64,000 nucleotides of DNA from Sulfuriroseicoccus oceanibius (GCF_010681825.2 NZ_CP066776.1:3038001-3102000), one strand, 5' to 3'. Positions 9,628 to 17,910 are shown, counted from the stretch's first letter. The notes: generated from the letters alone by a model not told the origin. Numbers and translations: made by a program.

Positions 9628-9655
9628 TATCTTTTCGCGTCACCTCAGGTTCCGG
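9628..9655 (-). promoter_or_regulatory. Weak promoter candidate for LamG/PEP-CTERM gene 1
   Basis: CCGGAACC, 14 bases, AAGATA. It keeps the AAC core and the 14-base spacing of the four TGTTAACG promoters nearby but little else. It lies between the preceding terminator and the gene. It may be a diverged site, a site for another sigma factor, or chance. Confidence 0.25.
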
Positions 9656-9679
9656 ATGCAACAATCCCAATCAACAAAC

Positions 9680-9727
9680 AAAAAAAGGCCGCCGGAGAAC
9701 GGGTGATTCCACCCATCTCCGACGACC
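9680..9727 (-). terminator. Intrinsic terminator between the two LamG PEP-CTERM genes
   Basis: On the minus strand an imperfect hairpin of about 18 bp (GGTCGTCGGAGATGGGTG against CACCCGTTCTCCGGCGGCC, with G-U pairs and a bulge) is followed by seven T. It ends the transcript of the 9767-10558 gene, so the 8839-9591 gene needs its own promoter. Confidence 0.85.
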
Positions 9728-9766
9728 TCAACCAAACGGTCTTTACAATTTCAGAGTCGCTGAAGA

Positions 9767-10558
9767 CTACTTGCGGCGACGCAAAATCAGCGCCAATCCA
9801 CCAAGCCCCAGCAACGCGGCCGAACTAGGTTCAGGCACAGCAACAGCGGAGGCCGCTGCGTTTGTGCTCAAGAACAGCATTTCGCCATCCGTTAGTGTGT
9901 TATCGAAGATCGCGACATCATCGATCTCGGTCGTGATCGCTCTATCGCCATCACCAAAGCGTGACGCCAGCTGGAAAGCACTCATGGCACCCGTTCCCGA
10001 GTACGCAGCGCTCCCTCGATTCTGACCATCGATGTACAAGGTCAAGGTTCCACCACCAACGGTCAGGCCAAGATGGTGCCACGCTCCATCATCCACATCA
10101 AACGTACCAGCACCGGGAGAATAAGCGACCTGCCCTTCATTCACCCCACCAACGCTGCCAATGTTGTAGTTAGCAACCCCCTCTGCTCCGGTGCGTTCCA
10201 GAACAAACACAACGTTGTTGCCGGTCCCAATCGATACAAAGTCCTTCCAGGAATTCGCCTGACTCGACTTCACATGCATAGAGAGAGAGAAGCTCTCCAT
10301 ATTGGCTACCGAGAAGTCGCCATCCCAGGCACTTGAGCTCCCCGCGACAAAACTACCCGCGCCGGCTCCGAAGCGGCCCGCCGTTTGAGTAACTTCGCTA
10401 AAGTTGTTCCAAGCTGTCGCCACGGTGCCCGTATTGGCACCGAGATCTCCAGCGTCGTCGAACGTGAAGTTCGCGACCATCGCCGCCGAAGCCGACGACA
10501 CCGACAAGGCAAGAGCAGCAAACGCTCCTGCAGTTGTGCACAATTTGCGTGTAATCAT
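9767..10558 (-). CDS. LamG-domain protein with PEP-CTERM sorting signal (2)
   Basis: 263 residues from ATG 10558 (MITRKLCTTAG), chosen because a signal peptide follows at once (ALALSVSSASA/AMVANFTFDD). One LamG domain (DDGAWHHLGLTVGGGTLTLYIDG; ITTEIDDVAIFDNTLTDGEM) closely parallels the neighbouring gene over its whole length, showing tandem duplication. It ends with VPEPSSAALLGLGGLALILRRRK, a typical PEP-CTERM anchor (motif, helix, basic end). Probably cell-surface or exopolysaccharide associated; the ligand is unknown. It has its own TGTTAACG-N14-GAAATA promoter at 10621-10648, placed directly against the terminator of the preceding gene. Confidence 0.88.
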   Translation of the reverse strand: MITRKLCTTAGAFAALALSVSSASAAMVANFTFDDAGDLGANTGTVATAWNNFSEVTQTAGRFGAGAGSFVAGSSSAWDGDFSVANMESFSLSMHVKSSQANSWKDFVSIGTGNNVVFVLERTGAEGVANYNIGSVGGVNEGQVAYSPGAGTFDVDDGAWHHLGLTVGGGTLTLYIDGQNRGSAAYSGTGAMSAFQLASRFGDGDRAITTEIDDVAIFDNTLTDGEMLFLSTNAAASAVAVPEPSSAALLGLGGLALILRRRK

Positions 10559-10620
10559 TTTTTGTTTTCTTGTTAGTTTGCACGGAGACAACAGCTGGCG
10601 CCATCGACCCGCGCCCCCTC

Positions 10621-10648
10621 TATTTCGGCATCCCGTTCAGCGTTAACA
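10621..10648 (-). promoter_or_regulatory. ECF-type promoter motif, copy A (LamG/PEP-CTERM gene 2)
   Basis: On the minus strand TGTTAACG at 10648-10641, 14 bases, then GAAATA at 10626-10621. The start codon is 62 bases further on. The same two blocks at the same spacing occur before three other genes of this island. Confidence 0.75.
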
Positions 10649-10656
10649 GATTTCGC

Positions 10657-10696
10657 AAAAAAAGCCGCGTATCGGCATTCTCTCCCGATACGCGGC
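10657..10696 (-). terminator. Intrinsic terminator after the 10719-11321 gene
   Basis: A perfect 12-bp stem, GCCGCGTATCGG with CCGATACGCGGC, 9-base loop, followed by seven T on the minus strand. Only eight bases separate the T-run from the TGTTAACG box of the next gene. Confidence 0.95.
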
Positions 10697-10718
10697 ATTA
10701 GAATTAAGCTTCAGCCCG

Positions 10719-11321
10719 TCATTTCTTGCGGCGCATCACGAGCGCAGCGCCACCAAGAGCAAGCAATGCCGCCGCTCCTGGCTCAGGCACGGGATTAACC
10801 TGGAAACTGACACTATCCGTCTCCCCCCAGCCCCCGCCAACCGATCCAGGAAGCGACTGATCCTCGTGCTCGTAACGGAAAACCACAAACTTCCCGACAT
10901 CCGCCGCCGTCGCGGTGTACGCGGTCTGAACCAAATCAGCAGCAGTTGCAATCTGCGCGTCTCCTGCCACCCAAGTGCGGGTGCCCGCATCCGCACCATC
11001 CCACAAAATCACCTGCAACGAATAGGCGTAGGTATTGCCTGCGACTCCTGGTGCCCCGGCATACTTGATCACCGCAGCATCCATCAAAATCTCATCGCCC
11101 TCTGCCAGCGCCACTCCGTGGTGGTACTCCGCCGATCCCGTCTGCGCCCAGACTAGACTGCCGCCTCCGTTCAAGTTCAGACCATTGTTCACCGTCCAGC
11201 CCCCATCCGAGACCAGATCACCGCCGTAGTCAAAGTCATCACTGAACACAACCGCGGCATCAACGTTGCATGCAGCCGCGATCGAAAAAGCGGTCAAGAT
11301 AAGAGGAGTTCGAAGCTTCAT
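10719..11321 (-). CDS. PEP-CTERM secreted protein of unknown function
   Basis: 200 residues with an N-terminal signal peptide (to about NVDA/AVVFSDDFDY) and a C-terminal PEP-CTERM tail (VNPVPEPGAAALLAL, helix, MRRKK). The middle is a beta-rich region with DDFDYGGDLVSDGGW near the start, of the kind seen in jelly-roll domains, but I do not recognise a named family. It is transcribed alone: its own promoter motif lies at 11399-11427 and a perfect terminator at 10657-10696. It is exported and presumably sorted by exosortase like its neighbours. Confidence 0.85.
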   Translation of the reverse strand: MKLRTPLILTAFSIAAACNVDAAVVFSDDFDYGGDLVSDGGWTVNNGLNLNGGGSLVWAQTGSAEYHHGVALAEGDEILMDAAVIKYAGAPGVAGNTYAYSLQVILWDGADAGTRTWVAGDAQIATAADLVQTAYTATAADVGKFVVFRYEHEDQSLPGSVGGGWGETDSVSFQVNPVPEPGAAALLALGGAALVMRRKK

Positions 11322-11398
11322 AGAGGTTTGTATTTTGTTGGATCAAATGGCGAACTTCGCTTCAAACACGCGTTCGAAAAACGACCTCACCGCCCGCT

Positions 11399-11427
11399 TA
11401 TGTCCGCACCTCGGTTGAGCGTTAACA
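11399..11427 (-). promoter_or_regulatory. ECF-type promoter motif, copy B (PEP-CTERM gene)
   Basis: TGTTAACG at 11427-11420, 15 bases, GACATA at 11404-11399. Start codon 77 bases downstream. It has one extra spacer base and an A-to-C change relative to the other three copies. Confidence 0.65.
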
Positions 11428-11435
11428 ACAAATAC

Positions 11436-13010
11436 TCACTCAGTCTGCATTCGCGGGTCATTCTTCTCCATCAGCACACGAATCCCTTCCTCATCTAGAG
11501 CTCCATAGAAAAGGTAGACCTCGTCAATATCCCCGCGAAATACGATCGGCGGAGTGCCCGGCTGGTGAATACTCGATCCGATCGTCACAGGGGTAGAGTC
11601 AACGTCATGCGTTACGGTGTAGGTGTGCATCACCGACCCCTTCTTCTCTGCAGGAATGAACTCGCCCTGCTTTTCCCCATCGATATAAACGGTCACCAAC
11701 ATGCCTCCGGGGAAGTCCTGATTATCGATCGGCCGCGCCACACAGGCCACATGGTGCCACTCACCATCCGCCAAGTTCCTCCTGACAGGATAATACGATC
11801 CTCCACTGGTTACCAAATTGCCACCGTGTCCCATCGTCATTACCCACAATGAGTTCGAGCTGGAGGGGTCACCATCGTTCTGACACAAGCCCCAGCCAAT
11901 CAAACCACCAATATCCTTCCCGGTAGGCGTAGACGGTGCGATATCCGTACGAATCCAGCACGCCGTGGTGCGCGCCCGAGCCCCCTCAATACCGTTCAAC
12001 CGGGTTCGCAACTGCTGTCCCTTGGTGCCATCGAAGCGCACCGCATTGCCAAAACGTCCATCGACCAACTGCAGGCCTGTTCCCAGCCTCTCGGATCGCG
12101 CGTGAGCAAAATCCCCCCCCATGTGTACCCCTTCCGCGAGAAAACGCCCGTCCTCCACGCGATCAAAGCTCCAATGCACATACGGCAATGTATCCGGCAG
12201 CAGGCTCATGAATTGCCCCTCTTCGAACTCCGTAAGCACCCAGCCATCATCCCCTGAAACCACTGCCGCCTGCCCTTCCTCAAGCAAAACCTCGGAACTA
12301 CCCAAACTATCAGTCTCGCCCCGCACCACTCCATCCATCACGTGAATCTCAGTCGGCCTCCCGGGCACAACCGCCACGCCAAAGGTAGTTCCCAAATCGA
12401 CCGCACGGCAATCCGGAGCCTCAACCGAAAAACCTTCCGCCCCAACCGGCACATCGAACCACCCCAGCCCCTCCTGCAAGCGCACCTCACTCTCGGACAC
12501 AGCCTCAACCACCGCAGGACCTACCACCACGGAACGAACGCCACTAGGGAAGCTCAATTCCACCACCCCTTGATCCACTACCAGACTGGATCCGACTGTC
12601 AGCATTGGCCCCTCTCCAACATGCCCTGCTCCACCACTGTGCTCGAGATGGAAAACGGTCGAAGGAGCCACCTCCAGACCAATCGCCAACTGACGGCTCC
12701 GCTCACTTCGCATCATGTGAAGCGCCACTCCTCCCAACAACAGCACCACTGCAGCAGCCACAGCAGAAATCTTCAACGCACGCGCATGCTGATGGCGTAG
12801 CACCTCTTTCATCGAGACCACGCCCCCTCCCTGCCCCGCACCTGGTGCCGCATTCAATCCAATCAAACTATGGACATCGATGAAGTCGAGATAGGCCTCA
12901 CGCCACTCCGTCGACTCCCTCAACTTGTCCTCCAATTGAGCAAACTCCTCAGGCGACAACTCCCCTTCCACCATGCGGGAAAACCATTCATCGCGTTCCA
13001 TATCCATCAT
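11436..13010 (-). CDS. FecR-like anti-sigma/sigma-regulator protein with LamG domain
   Basis: 524 residues. The start is ATG 13010, whose ATGA overlaps the TGA stop of the sigma gene, indicating translational coupling. Residues 1-50 are an acidic helical region (DEWFSRMVEGELSPEEFAQL), as expected for sigma binding in the cytoplasm. One membrane helix lies near residues 80-100 (AVAAAVVLLLGGVALHMM). A FecR-like domain follows (VELSFPSGVRSVVVGPA, AVDLGTTFGVAVVPG, GWFDVPVGAEGFSVEAPD), then from about residue 285 a LamG domain (YVHWSFDRVEDGRF, GEWHHVACVARP, VFRGDIDEVYLFYGAL). Topology should be N-in, LamG-out. By analogy with FecI/FecR it controls the adjacent ECF factor; the signal is unknown. 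Confidence 0.85.
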   Translation of the reverse strand: MMDMERDEWFSRMVEGELSPEEFAQLEDKLRESTEWREAYLDFIDVHSLIGLNAAPGAGQGGGVVSMKEVLRHQHARALKISAVAAAVVLLLGGVALHMMRSERSRQLAIGLEVAPSTVFHLEHSGGAGHVGEGPMLTVGSSLVVDQGVVELSFPSGVRSVVVGPAVVEAVSESEVRLQEGLGWFDVPVGAEGFSVEAPDCRAVDLGTTFGVAVVPGRPTEIHVMDGVVRGETDSLGSSEVLLEEGQAAVVSGDDGWVLTEFEEGQFMSLLPDTLPYVHWSFDRVEDGRFLAEGVHMGGDFAHARSERLGTGLQLVDGRFGNAVRFDGTKGQQLRTRLNGIEGARARTTACWIRTDIAPSTPTGKDIGGLIGWGLCQNDGDPSSSNSLWVMTMGHGGNLVTSGGSYYPVRRNLADGEWHHVACVARPIDNQDFPGGMLVTVYIDGEKQGEFIPAEKKGSVMHTYTVTHDVDSTPVTIGSSIHQPGTPPIVFRGDIDEVYLFYGALDEEGIRVLMEKNDPRMQTE

Positions 13011-13546
13011 CCTGCTTGCCCCTCCATTTGTAACCTGTCTGACACACACTTGCGCAACATGGCACGCACCCGGTGCAGGGTCACGCGCAATACAGGCGCC
13101 GAACGCCCCGTCTCCGCCGCCAGCGACTCGATCGATTGAGCGCCACCATACCGGGTCATCAACAAATCACGGTTCCCAGGACTGACCTTCTCCAGGCATT
13201 GCGCCAACGCACCGCGCTTCGCCTCAAAGAGCGCAGACTGCCTTTCACCTGATCCATCCGCCAGCAACTCCACCACATCATCGCTGAAAACCAACCACCC
13301 CTCGCGCTTCATCCGCTTGCGATAATTCATCACCTTGTAGCGGGCGACCGTCGCCGCCCACGCTCCGAAGTTACTCCCGATTTCAAAGCTCTCCCGCTTC
13401 TCCCAAAGCACCACATTCACCTCCTGCAGCACATCGCGGACATCGGACACATTCGGCACCAACGCCAGAATCAACGAACGCAAAGCCTCCTGATGCCCCG
13501 TCAACAAGCGGACAAATTCCCTAGAGTGTTCAGTCGATGATTCCAT
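13007..13546 (-). CDS. ECF RNA polymerase sigma factor, Rhodopirellula/Verrucomicrobium family
   Basis: 179 residues. Region 2 is seen in RDVLQEVNVVLWEKRESFEIGSNFGAWAATVARYKVMNYRK (residues about 37-77), and region 4 in LLMTRYGGAQSIESLAAETGRSAPVLRVTLHRVRAML. The FxxWAxxIAR-like FGAWAATVARYKV and short linker fit the family named for Rhodopirellula/Verrucomicrobium. There is only one reasonable ATG, at 13546, and a promoter motif matching the neighbouring genes ends just 13 bases upstream, suggesting autoregulation and a very short leader. It overlaps the FecR-like gene by four bases. Confidence 0.92.
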   Translation of the reverse strand: MESSTEHSREFVRLLTGHQEALRSLILALVPNVSDVRDVLQEVNVVLWEKRESFEIGSNFGAWAATVARYKVMNYRKRMKREGWLVFSDDVVELLADGSGERQSALFEAKRGALAQCLEKVSPGNRDLLMTRYGGAQSIESLAAETGRSAPVLRVTLHRVRAMLRKCVSDRLQMEGQAG

Positions 13547-13559
13547 GTGTTGCCGCCCC

Positions 13560-13587
13560 TATTTCGACGCCTCTCAAACCGTTAACA
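13560..13587 (-). promoter_or_regulatory. ECF-type promoter motif, copy C (sigma factor gene)
   Basis: TGTTAACG at 13587-13580, 14 bases, GAAATA at 13565-13560. The ATG of the sigma gene lies 13 bases downstream, so a start site 6-7 bases after the -10 element would leave an almost leaderless mRNA. Confidence 0.75.
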
Positions 13588-13595
13588 AGAAAAAC

Positions 13596-13634
13596 AAAAA
13601 AAACATCCCGCCACCGGATCATACCGATGACGGG
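13596..13634 (-). terminator. Intrinsic terminator after the metalloprotease gene
   Basis: CCCGTCATCGG pairs with CCGGTGGCGGG (two G-U pairs) around a six-base loop, followed on the minus strand by an A and eight T. It lies immediately upstream of the sigma-gene promoter. Confidence 0.88.
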
Positions 13635-13658
13635 ACAACCTTCGACATAGGCTGAAGG

Positions 13659-16600
13659 TTACTCAAACACCAGGTATCCGATCTGCTCCGCACCATGACG
13701 ACGCTCACCATCACGGATCTGATCCTCATCCACCGCCATGGTAAGCGTAGACGAATTGATCGCACCGGCACCATAAAGCACCGCCCAGCCTCCATTATTA
13801 CCATCCATACCCGCCACACTCACGGCAGCTGCACTCGCGCTGGCCAATCCACTCAGGTTGTAGCTGTATCCTGGAGAGTCCCCAACCCCTTTGACGGAGT
13901 CAGCCCCCACCCCAGCCACCAGAGCCACGCCATCCAGGGAGCCGCTCCCACTCTCAACCACAATATAGCCAAGCACCTCATCAGCACGACCTGTGTTCAC
14001 ATCGTCTTCAGCTATCTGCTTACCTACATTCAGCACAGTGGCTGACGGATGACTCAAACGATCGCCCCCCATACAGAAGAATGTGGAGAAGTTTGAATCG
14101 TTCGCACTCATCACCTGCCCGACCACGACAGGCGAACTATAGCTATTGAGATAGGACCGCGACTCAGCAATCCAGCCAGGAGTGCGCCCTGCAGTAACCG
14201 TAGAGGTGAACTTGACCGCCTCCATGGTCACGCCATCGGAGGCCTGCGTATAGACCCCTTCCTCAACCGCGATCACCGACACGTCGACAGTCACTTCCCC
14301 AATCAGGCCATCGGCGCGGTCGATCTTCAGATCGAAGGTGCTACCACTGACATTCTGGATGCGGGTGACCACTGGTGGAGTCGCGGTGTCCGGATAAATC
14401 GGAGTCGCCACAATCACCGCCGAGTTATAGTTCTGGCCGAGGTCGACAGTCGTCCAACTCGTGCTACTGACCGCACTGACAGTGGTACGCACCAACTTCG
14501 GCGAGTTGCTCGCTTCGGTGGTGAACGATCCACTGCTGCCCCACACCGTACCCGCACTATTGCTGGCCTGCACGGTGAAGTAGTAGGTGGTGCCCGCGGT
14601 CAGACCACTAAGCGATGCGGTGTAGCCACCGGTCGCCTGGTTACCGTGGGCGGCACTGTTGGCCCAGTTACCAGCCACTTGGCCGCCATCGGTCTCACCG
14701 TAGTAAACCGTCACTGCCGGAGCGTCGCCACCGTCATCAGTGACGGAGTAAGCCACGTCCGCTGAGGTCTGGGTGATCGAACTGGCACTGCCGGTGGCAA
14801 TCACAGGCGCGGTCACTTCCACCACATCGGTCACATTCACCGTAACCGCCGCGGCATCGCTGAGCGATGGGGTTCCGTCATCGGTCACCGTCACAGTGAG
14901 CGCATAACTCGTGGTGGTTTCATAATCCAGGGGCGCAGCCGTGGTGATCTCACCAGTGCTGCTGTTGATGGCAAACTCACCACCGGCGTTGCCTGCGGTA
15001 ATGGCATAGCTCAAGGTATCACCAGCATCCGGATCGGAAGCCGAGACCGTTCCTACCGTGCTACCAATCACCACATCTTCAGCCACTGCGAAGGTCGCAT
15101 CGGAAGCAACTGGCACCTGGTTCACAGGGCCAGCTGGACGAACGGTTACCAACTTGAAGTTATCGAACTCGTTCCAGTTTCCACTGTTCACACGGAGTGC
15201 CAGCTCTTGACCAGCGTACTGTGACGCCACCGTATAGTCCAAGCGGATCGTGCCCCAGCTGCTCCAGCCGATTGGCTCCGTGGTTTCAGCCATCAGCTGA
15301 TAACTTCCACCGCTCTTTGCGAGCAACTGCACACTGCGCACATAGCTTCGTGAGCTGTCGTAAGTCAGAGTCAAAGCCTCCCCAGCGGTCAAGGTATATC
15401 CAAGATCCTGAGTCAGTTCAGAGCCCGTCCCCATATAAACAAACTGGGAACCATGGGAACCTCCTGCACCAACACCCAAACCGGCACCGGCAGCAGTAAG
15501 TGTCCAGCCCGTCGGCGCACCCGAAGTTGCCGGCCCATCTTCAAAGCTCCGGTTCGCGATAGGAACCAGCGCTTGCTCATTAGTCGTGAACTCCCAAACG
15601 TCGCCGGCAAGCGTCCCCGAAGAGGTCACCGAATCCACACGCCAGAAGTAGGTCGTGTTCGGATTGAGAATAGGGTCCGCGAGTGACGCGCTGGTCACCT
15701 GCCCCTGATACTCTGGCGAAGCCGTCGTCGCATTCTGCACCGCAACTTCATTGGTTCCGACATACACATCATAACCGGTGGCTGCCGCGTACGCATTCCA
15801 AGTCAAGTCCTGCGGAGACGTTCCATCGGCCGTATCAAATGGGCTCGGACGCGACGCCCCCTTGATCGACGTGATCTGGAAGTTATCGAACTGGTTCCAG
15901 TTGGCACTGATCATCCGCACGACCAATTCCTGTCCGGCGTACTGCGACTCAACAGCGTACTGCAACGTAATTCCGGTTGCCCATCCACCCCAGCCTGTCG
16001 CCTCGGTGGATTCCGCCATCAGCGTATAGCTCCCACCACTTTTGGCGAGCAGCTGAATGTTACGATCGTAGTTCCGATCACTATCATAGGTCAGGGTCAA
16101 CAACTCACCCTCGGTGAGAGTGTATCCCAAGTCCTGGGTCAATTCCGCCCCCGGGCCCATATACAAGAAATAGGAGCCATCCGAGCCACCTGCCCCAACA
16201 CCAATTCCCGACCCCGCAACCGTGTGTGACCACCCATTCGGCACTCCACCAGTTGTACCATCCTCGAAGCTGTGGTTCGCGATCACCACCTGAGGATCGC
16301 TATACTGAATCGTTACATCGATCACGACCACGCCGGTTGCTGTGTTACCAGCCGAGTCGGTGATCGTGTACTTGAAGTAGTCCGCGCCGAGATAAGCGCC
16401 TTGGGCGGTGTAAACGAGATCGTCTCCCTGGCGAGTTACCGTACCGCCTCTTGCCGACACACTGTCGAAGCTCGAAAGCACCAGAGACTGACCGTTGGCG
16501 TCGTGGTCATTATTAAGCACACTGACGCTGACCGAAGAGTCGACCCGCTGGACAAACGTCCCCACATCCAAGCTCGCGTACGGCGGCAATTCCACAGAAG

Positions 16601-17618
16601 AATACGTCCCCTCTGCATCCAGGATTCCCCCGGCCGAAATCTTACTGTTACGGTGATTGAGAATTCGGTAAACCTCGGGTCCGCTCATGCGACCGGTACC
16701 ATTGCCCCCCATGAAGCCAGTCCCCTCAGGAGAACCTCCAACATAGTGGCCGCAGTTCCAGTTGTGCCCCATCTCATGACGGAACACCACGTCAAACAAT
16801 CCAGAACTACCACTATCGTTTACCGAATAGCCGCTGGAGGTTCCTACCACCCCGACCCAAGCCAAGCCCCCTCCGACCTTACCCGGAGTCACGCCAGCCA
16901 CCAAGTCACTGTTCGAATCAGCATGATTGGCATTCCAATGAGTTCGCAGCGCACTGAGATAATCGCCTGCCCCAAAAGCTGTGTATGGATCCTGAGTCTG
17001 ATCGGTTCGAACAATCACGCGCCCGAGATACGGACGAAGCAATGCGTCGCGCATATACTGGGCACGAGTAACGCAGATATTATACTCGATTAGCTCAAAT
17101 GCCTTCGCCACGGAACTCCCTCCGGGACCGCTGTAGTAACCGTACTCAGCATCAATCCCCAAATCGAAACCGTAGGTAATCACCCCCGCCTGTCCCGCGC
17201 TCACACTAGGTGCCGACGGCACACTATAGGATGTAAAAGACTCCGGAGCATAACTTTCCGCTTGTGTTCCTACAACGGAACTCCCAAGCGTTCGCCAAGT
17301 CACCCCGCGATCGAAGAATACCGCTCCACGAAAGGTACCGTCGTCTTGCAGAACTCCACACGAAACCGCATCAGGATACTCGTCGACTGTCCCAAGGTAC
17401 GACCGCTCCGCCACGGGCGTGATCACATCGTATCCTCCTGAGGCATTCTGAGCCAGCAGCTCAAAGTTGGAACCTCGAAGATCCTCTCTCGTCAATCGAA
17501 GGGTGATCGTTTCGTCGTTCCGTGTCACCGATTGCACCATGCTCTCAGGAGCACCTGTCACCACATTTGCCATCGCAGCAAATGCCGCAACAGCCAACGT
17601 CATTATAGCTCTAATCAT
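13659..17618 (-). CDS. Secreted reprolysin-like zinc metalloprotease with Fn3, cadherin and repeat domains
   Basis: 1,319 residues, signal peptide to about residue 22. The catalytic zinc site is FRHEMGHNWNCGHYVGG (HExxHxxxxxH, His at about residue 281), a metzincin signature, with a candidate Met-turn region in GFMGGNGTGRMSG. Residues about 350-440 form a cadherin-like/Big domain (ARGGTVTRQGDDLVYTA). Then come two copies of a 150-residue module, each beginning NHSFEDG or NRSFEDG and ending WNQFDNF or WNEFDNF, separated by an Fn3-like domain. A cadherin repeat (EDVVIGSTVGTVSASDPDAG), an Fn3 domain and a 230-residue C-terminal domain follow. No PEP-CTERM tail is present, so it is probably released or held by another route. 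It carries an island-type promoter motif 172 bases upstream. Confidence 0.88.
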   Translation of the reverse strand: MIRAIMTLAVAAFAAMANVVTGAPESMVQSVTRNDETITLRLTREDLRGSNFELLAQNASGGYDVITPVAERSYLGTVDEYPDAVSCGVLQDDGTFRGAVFFDRGVTWRTLGSSVVGTQAESYAPESFTSYSVPSAPSVSAGQAGVITYGFDLGIDAEYGYYSGPGGSSVAKAFELIEYNICVTRAQYMRDALLRPYLGRVIVRTDQTQDPYTAFGAGDYLSALRTHWNANHADSNSDLVAGVTPGKVGGGLAWVGVVGTSSGYSVNDSGSSGLFDVVFRHEMGHNWNCGHYVGGSPEGTGFMGGNGTGRMSGPEVYRILNHRNSKISAGGILDAEGTYSSVELPPYASLDVGTFVQRVDSSVSVSVLNNDHDANGQSLVLSSFDSVSARGGTVTRQGDDLVYTAQGAYLGADYFKYTITDSAGNTATGVVVIDVTIQYSDPQVVIANHSFEDGTTGGVPNGWSHTVAGSGIGVGAGGSDGSYFLYMGPGAELTQDLGYTLTEGELLTLTYDSDRNYDRNIQLLAKSGGSYTLMAESTEATGWGGWATGITLQYAVESQYAGQELVVRMISANWNQFDNFQITSIKGASRPSPFDTADGTSPQDLTWNAYAAATGYDVYVGTNEVAVQNATTASPEYQGQVTSASLADPILNPNTTYFWRVDSVTSSGTLAGDVWEFTTNEQALVPIANRSFEDGPATSGAPTGWTLTAAGAGLGVGAGGSHGSQFVYMGTGSELTQDLGYTLTAGEALTLTYDSSRSYVRSVQLLAKSGGSYQLMAETTEPIGWSSWGTIRLDYTVASQYAGQELALRVNSGNWNEFDNFKLVTVRPAGPVNQVPVASDATFAVAEDVVIGSTVGTVSASDPDAGDTLSYAITAGNAGGEFAINSSTGEITTAAPLDYETTTSYALTVTVTDDGTPSLSDAAAVTVNVTDVVEVTAPVIATGSASSITQTSADVAYSVTDDGGDAPAVTVYYGETDGGQVAGNWANSAAHGNQATGGYTASLSGLTAGTTYYFTVQASNSAGTVWGSSGSFTTEASNSPKLVRTTVSAVSSTSWTTVDLGQNYNSAVIVATPIYPDTATPPVVTRIQNVSGSTFDLKIDRADGLIGEVTVDVSVIAVEEGVYTQASDGVTMEAVKFTSTVTAGRTPGWIAESRSYLNSYSSPVVVGQVMSANDSNFSTFFCMGGDRLSHPSATVLNVGKQIAEDDVNTGRADEVLGYIVVESGSGSLDGVALVAGVGADSVKGVGDSPGYSYNLSGLASASAAAVSVAGMDGNNGGWAVLYGAGAINSSTLTMAVDEDQIRDGERRHGAEQIGYLVFE

Positions 17619-17789
17619 TGTTATTCAGGGGTTGTTGTCCTGCCTTGGCAGCAATTGCCACCAAAGCCCCCCTCGACAAACGCGACTCAGCAGAAGCTCC
17701 ATCAACAGCGAGGGGGTGAGGCTTAGGAATGACCTCCGAACCGTCCACCCGCTGTTTAAGCAGAAGAAAGTAGAGCGGCTCTAAAGCAA

Positions 17790-17817
17790 TATTTCAAAAC
17801 CCCGTAATCCGTTAACA
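17790..17817 (-). promoter_or_regulatory. ECF-type promoter motif, copy D (metalloprotease gene)
   Basis: TGTTAACG at 17817-17810, 14 bases, GAAATA at 17795-17790. The start codon is 171 bases downstream, a long leader that contains no other obvious gene. Confidence 0.7.
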
Positions 17818-17854
17818 ATCAGGAACAAAAAAAACCACCACGTCAGAACAAAAC

Positions 17855-17892
17855 ACAAAAAAGCCCGTCTCCGCTAACTCGCAGAGACGGGC
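17855..17892 (-). terminator. Intrinsic terminator after folE2
   Basis: GCCCGTCTC pairs with GAGACGGGC around a 12-base loop; six T follow on the minus strand. Confidence 0.9.
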
Positions 17893-17910
17893 TCAAGATC
17901 AAATAACAAC

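Noticed and set aside
13659-17618. Two internal 150-residue modules as a DNA-level tandem repeat from mobile insertion
   Set aside because: They are in frame, separated by an Fn3 domain and diverged at codon level, as expected for domain duplication within the protein.
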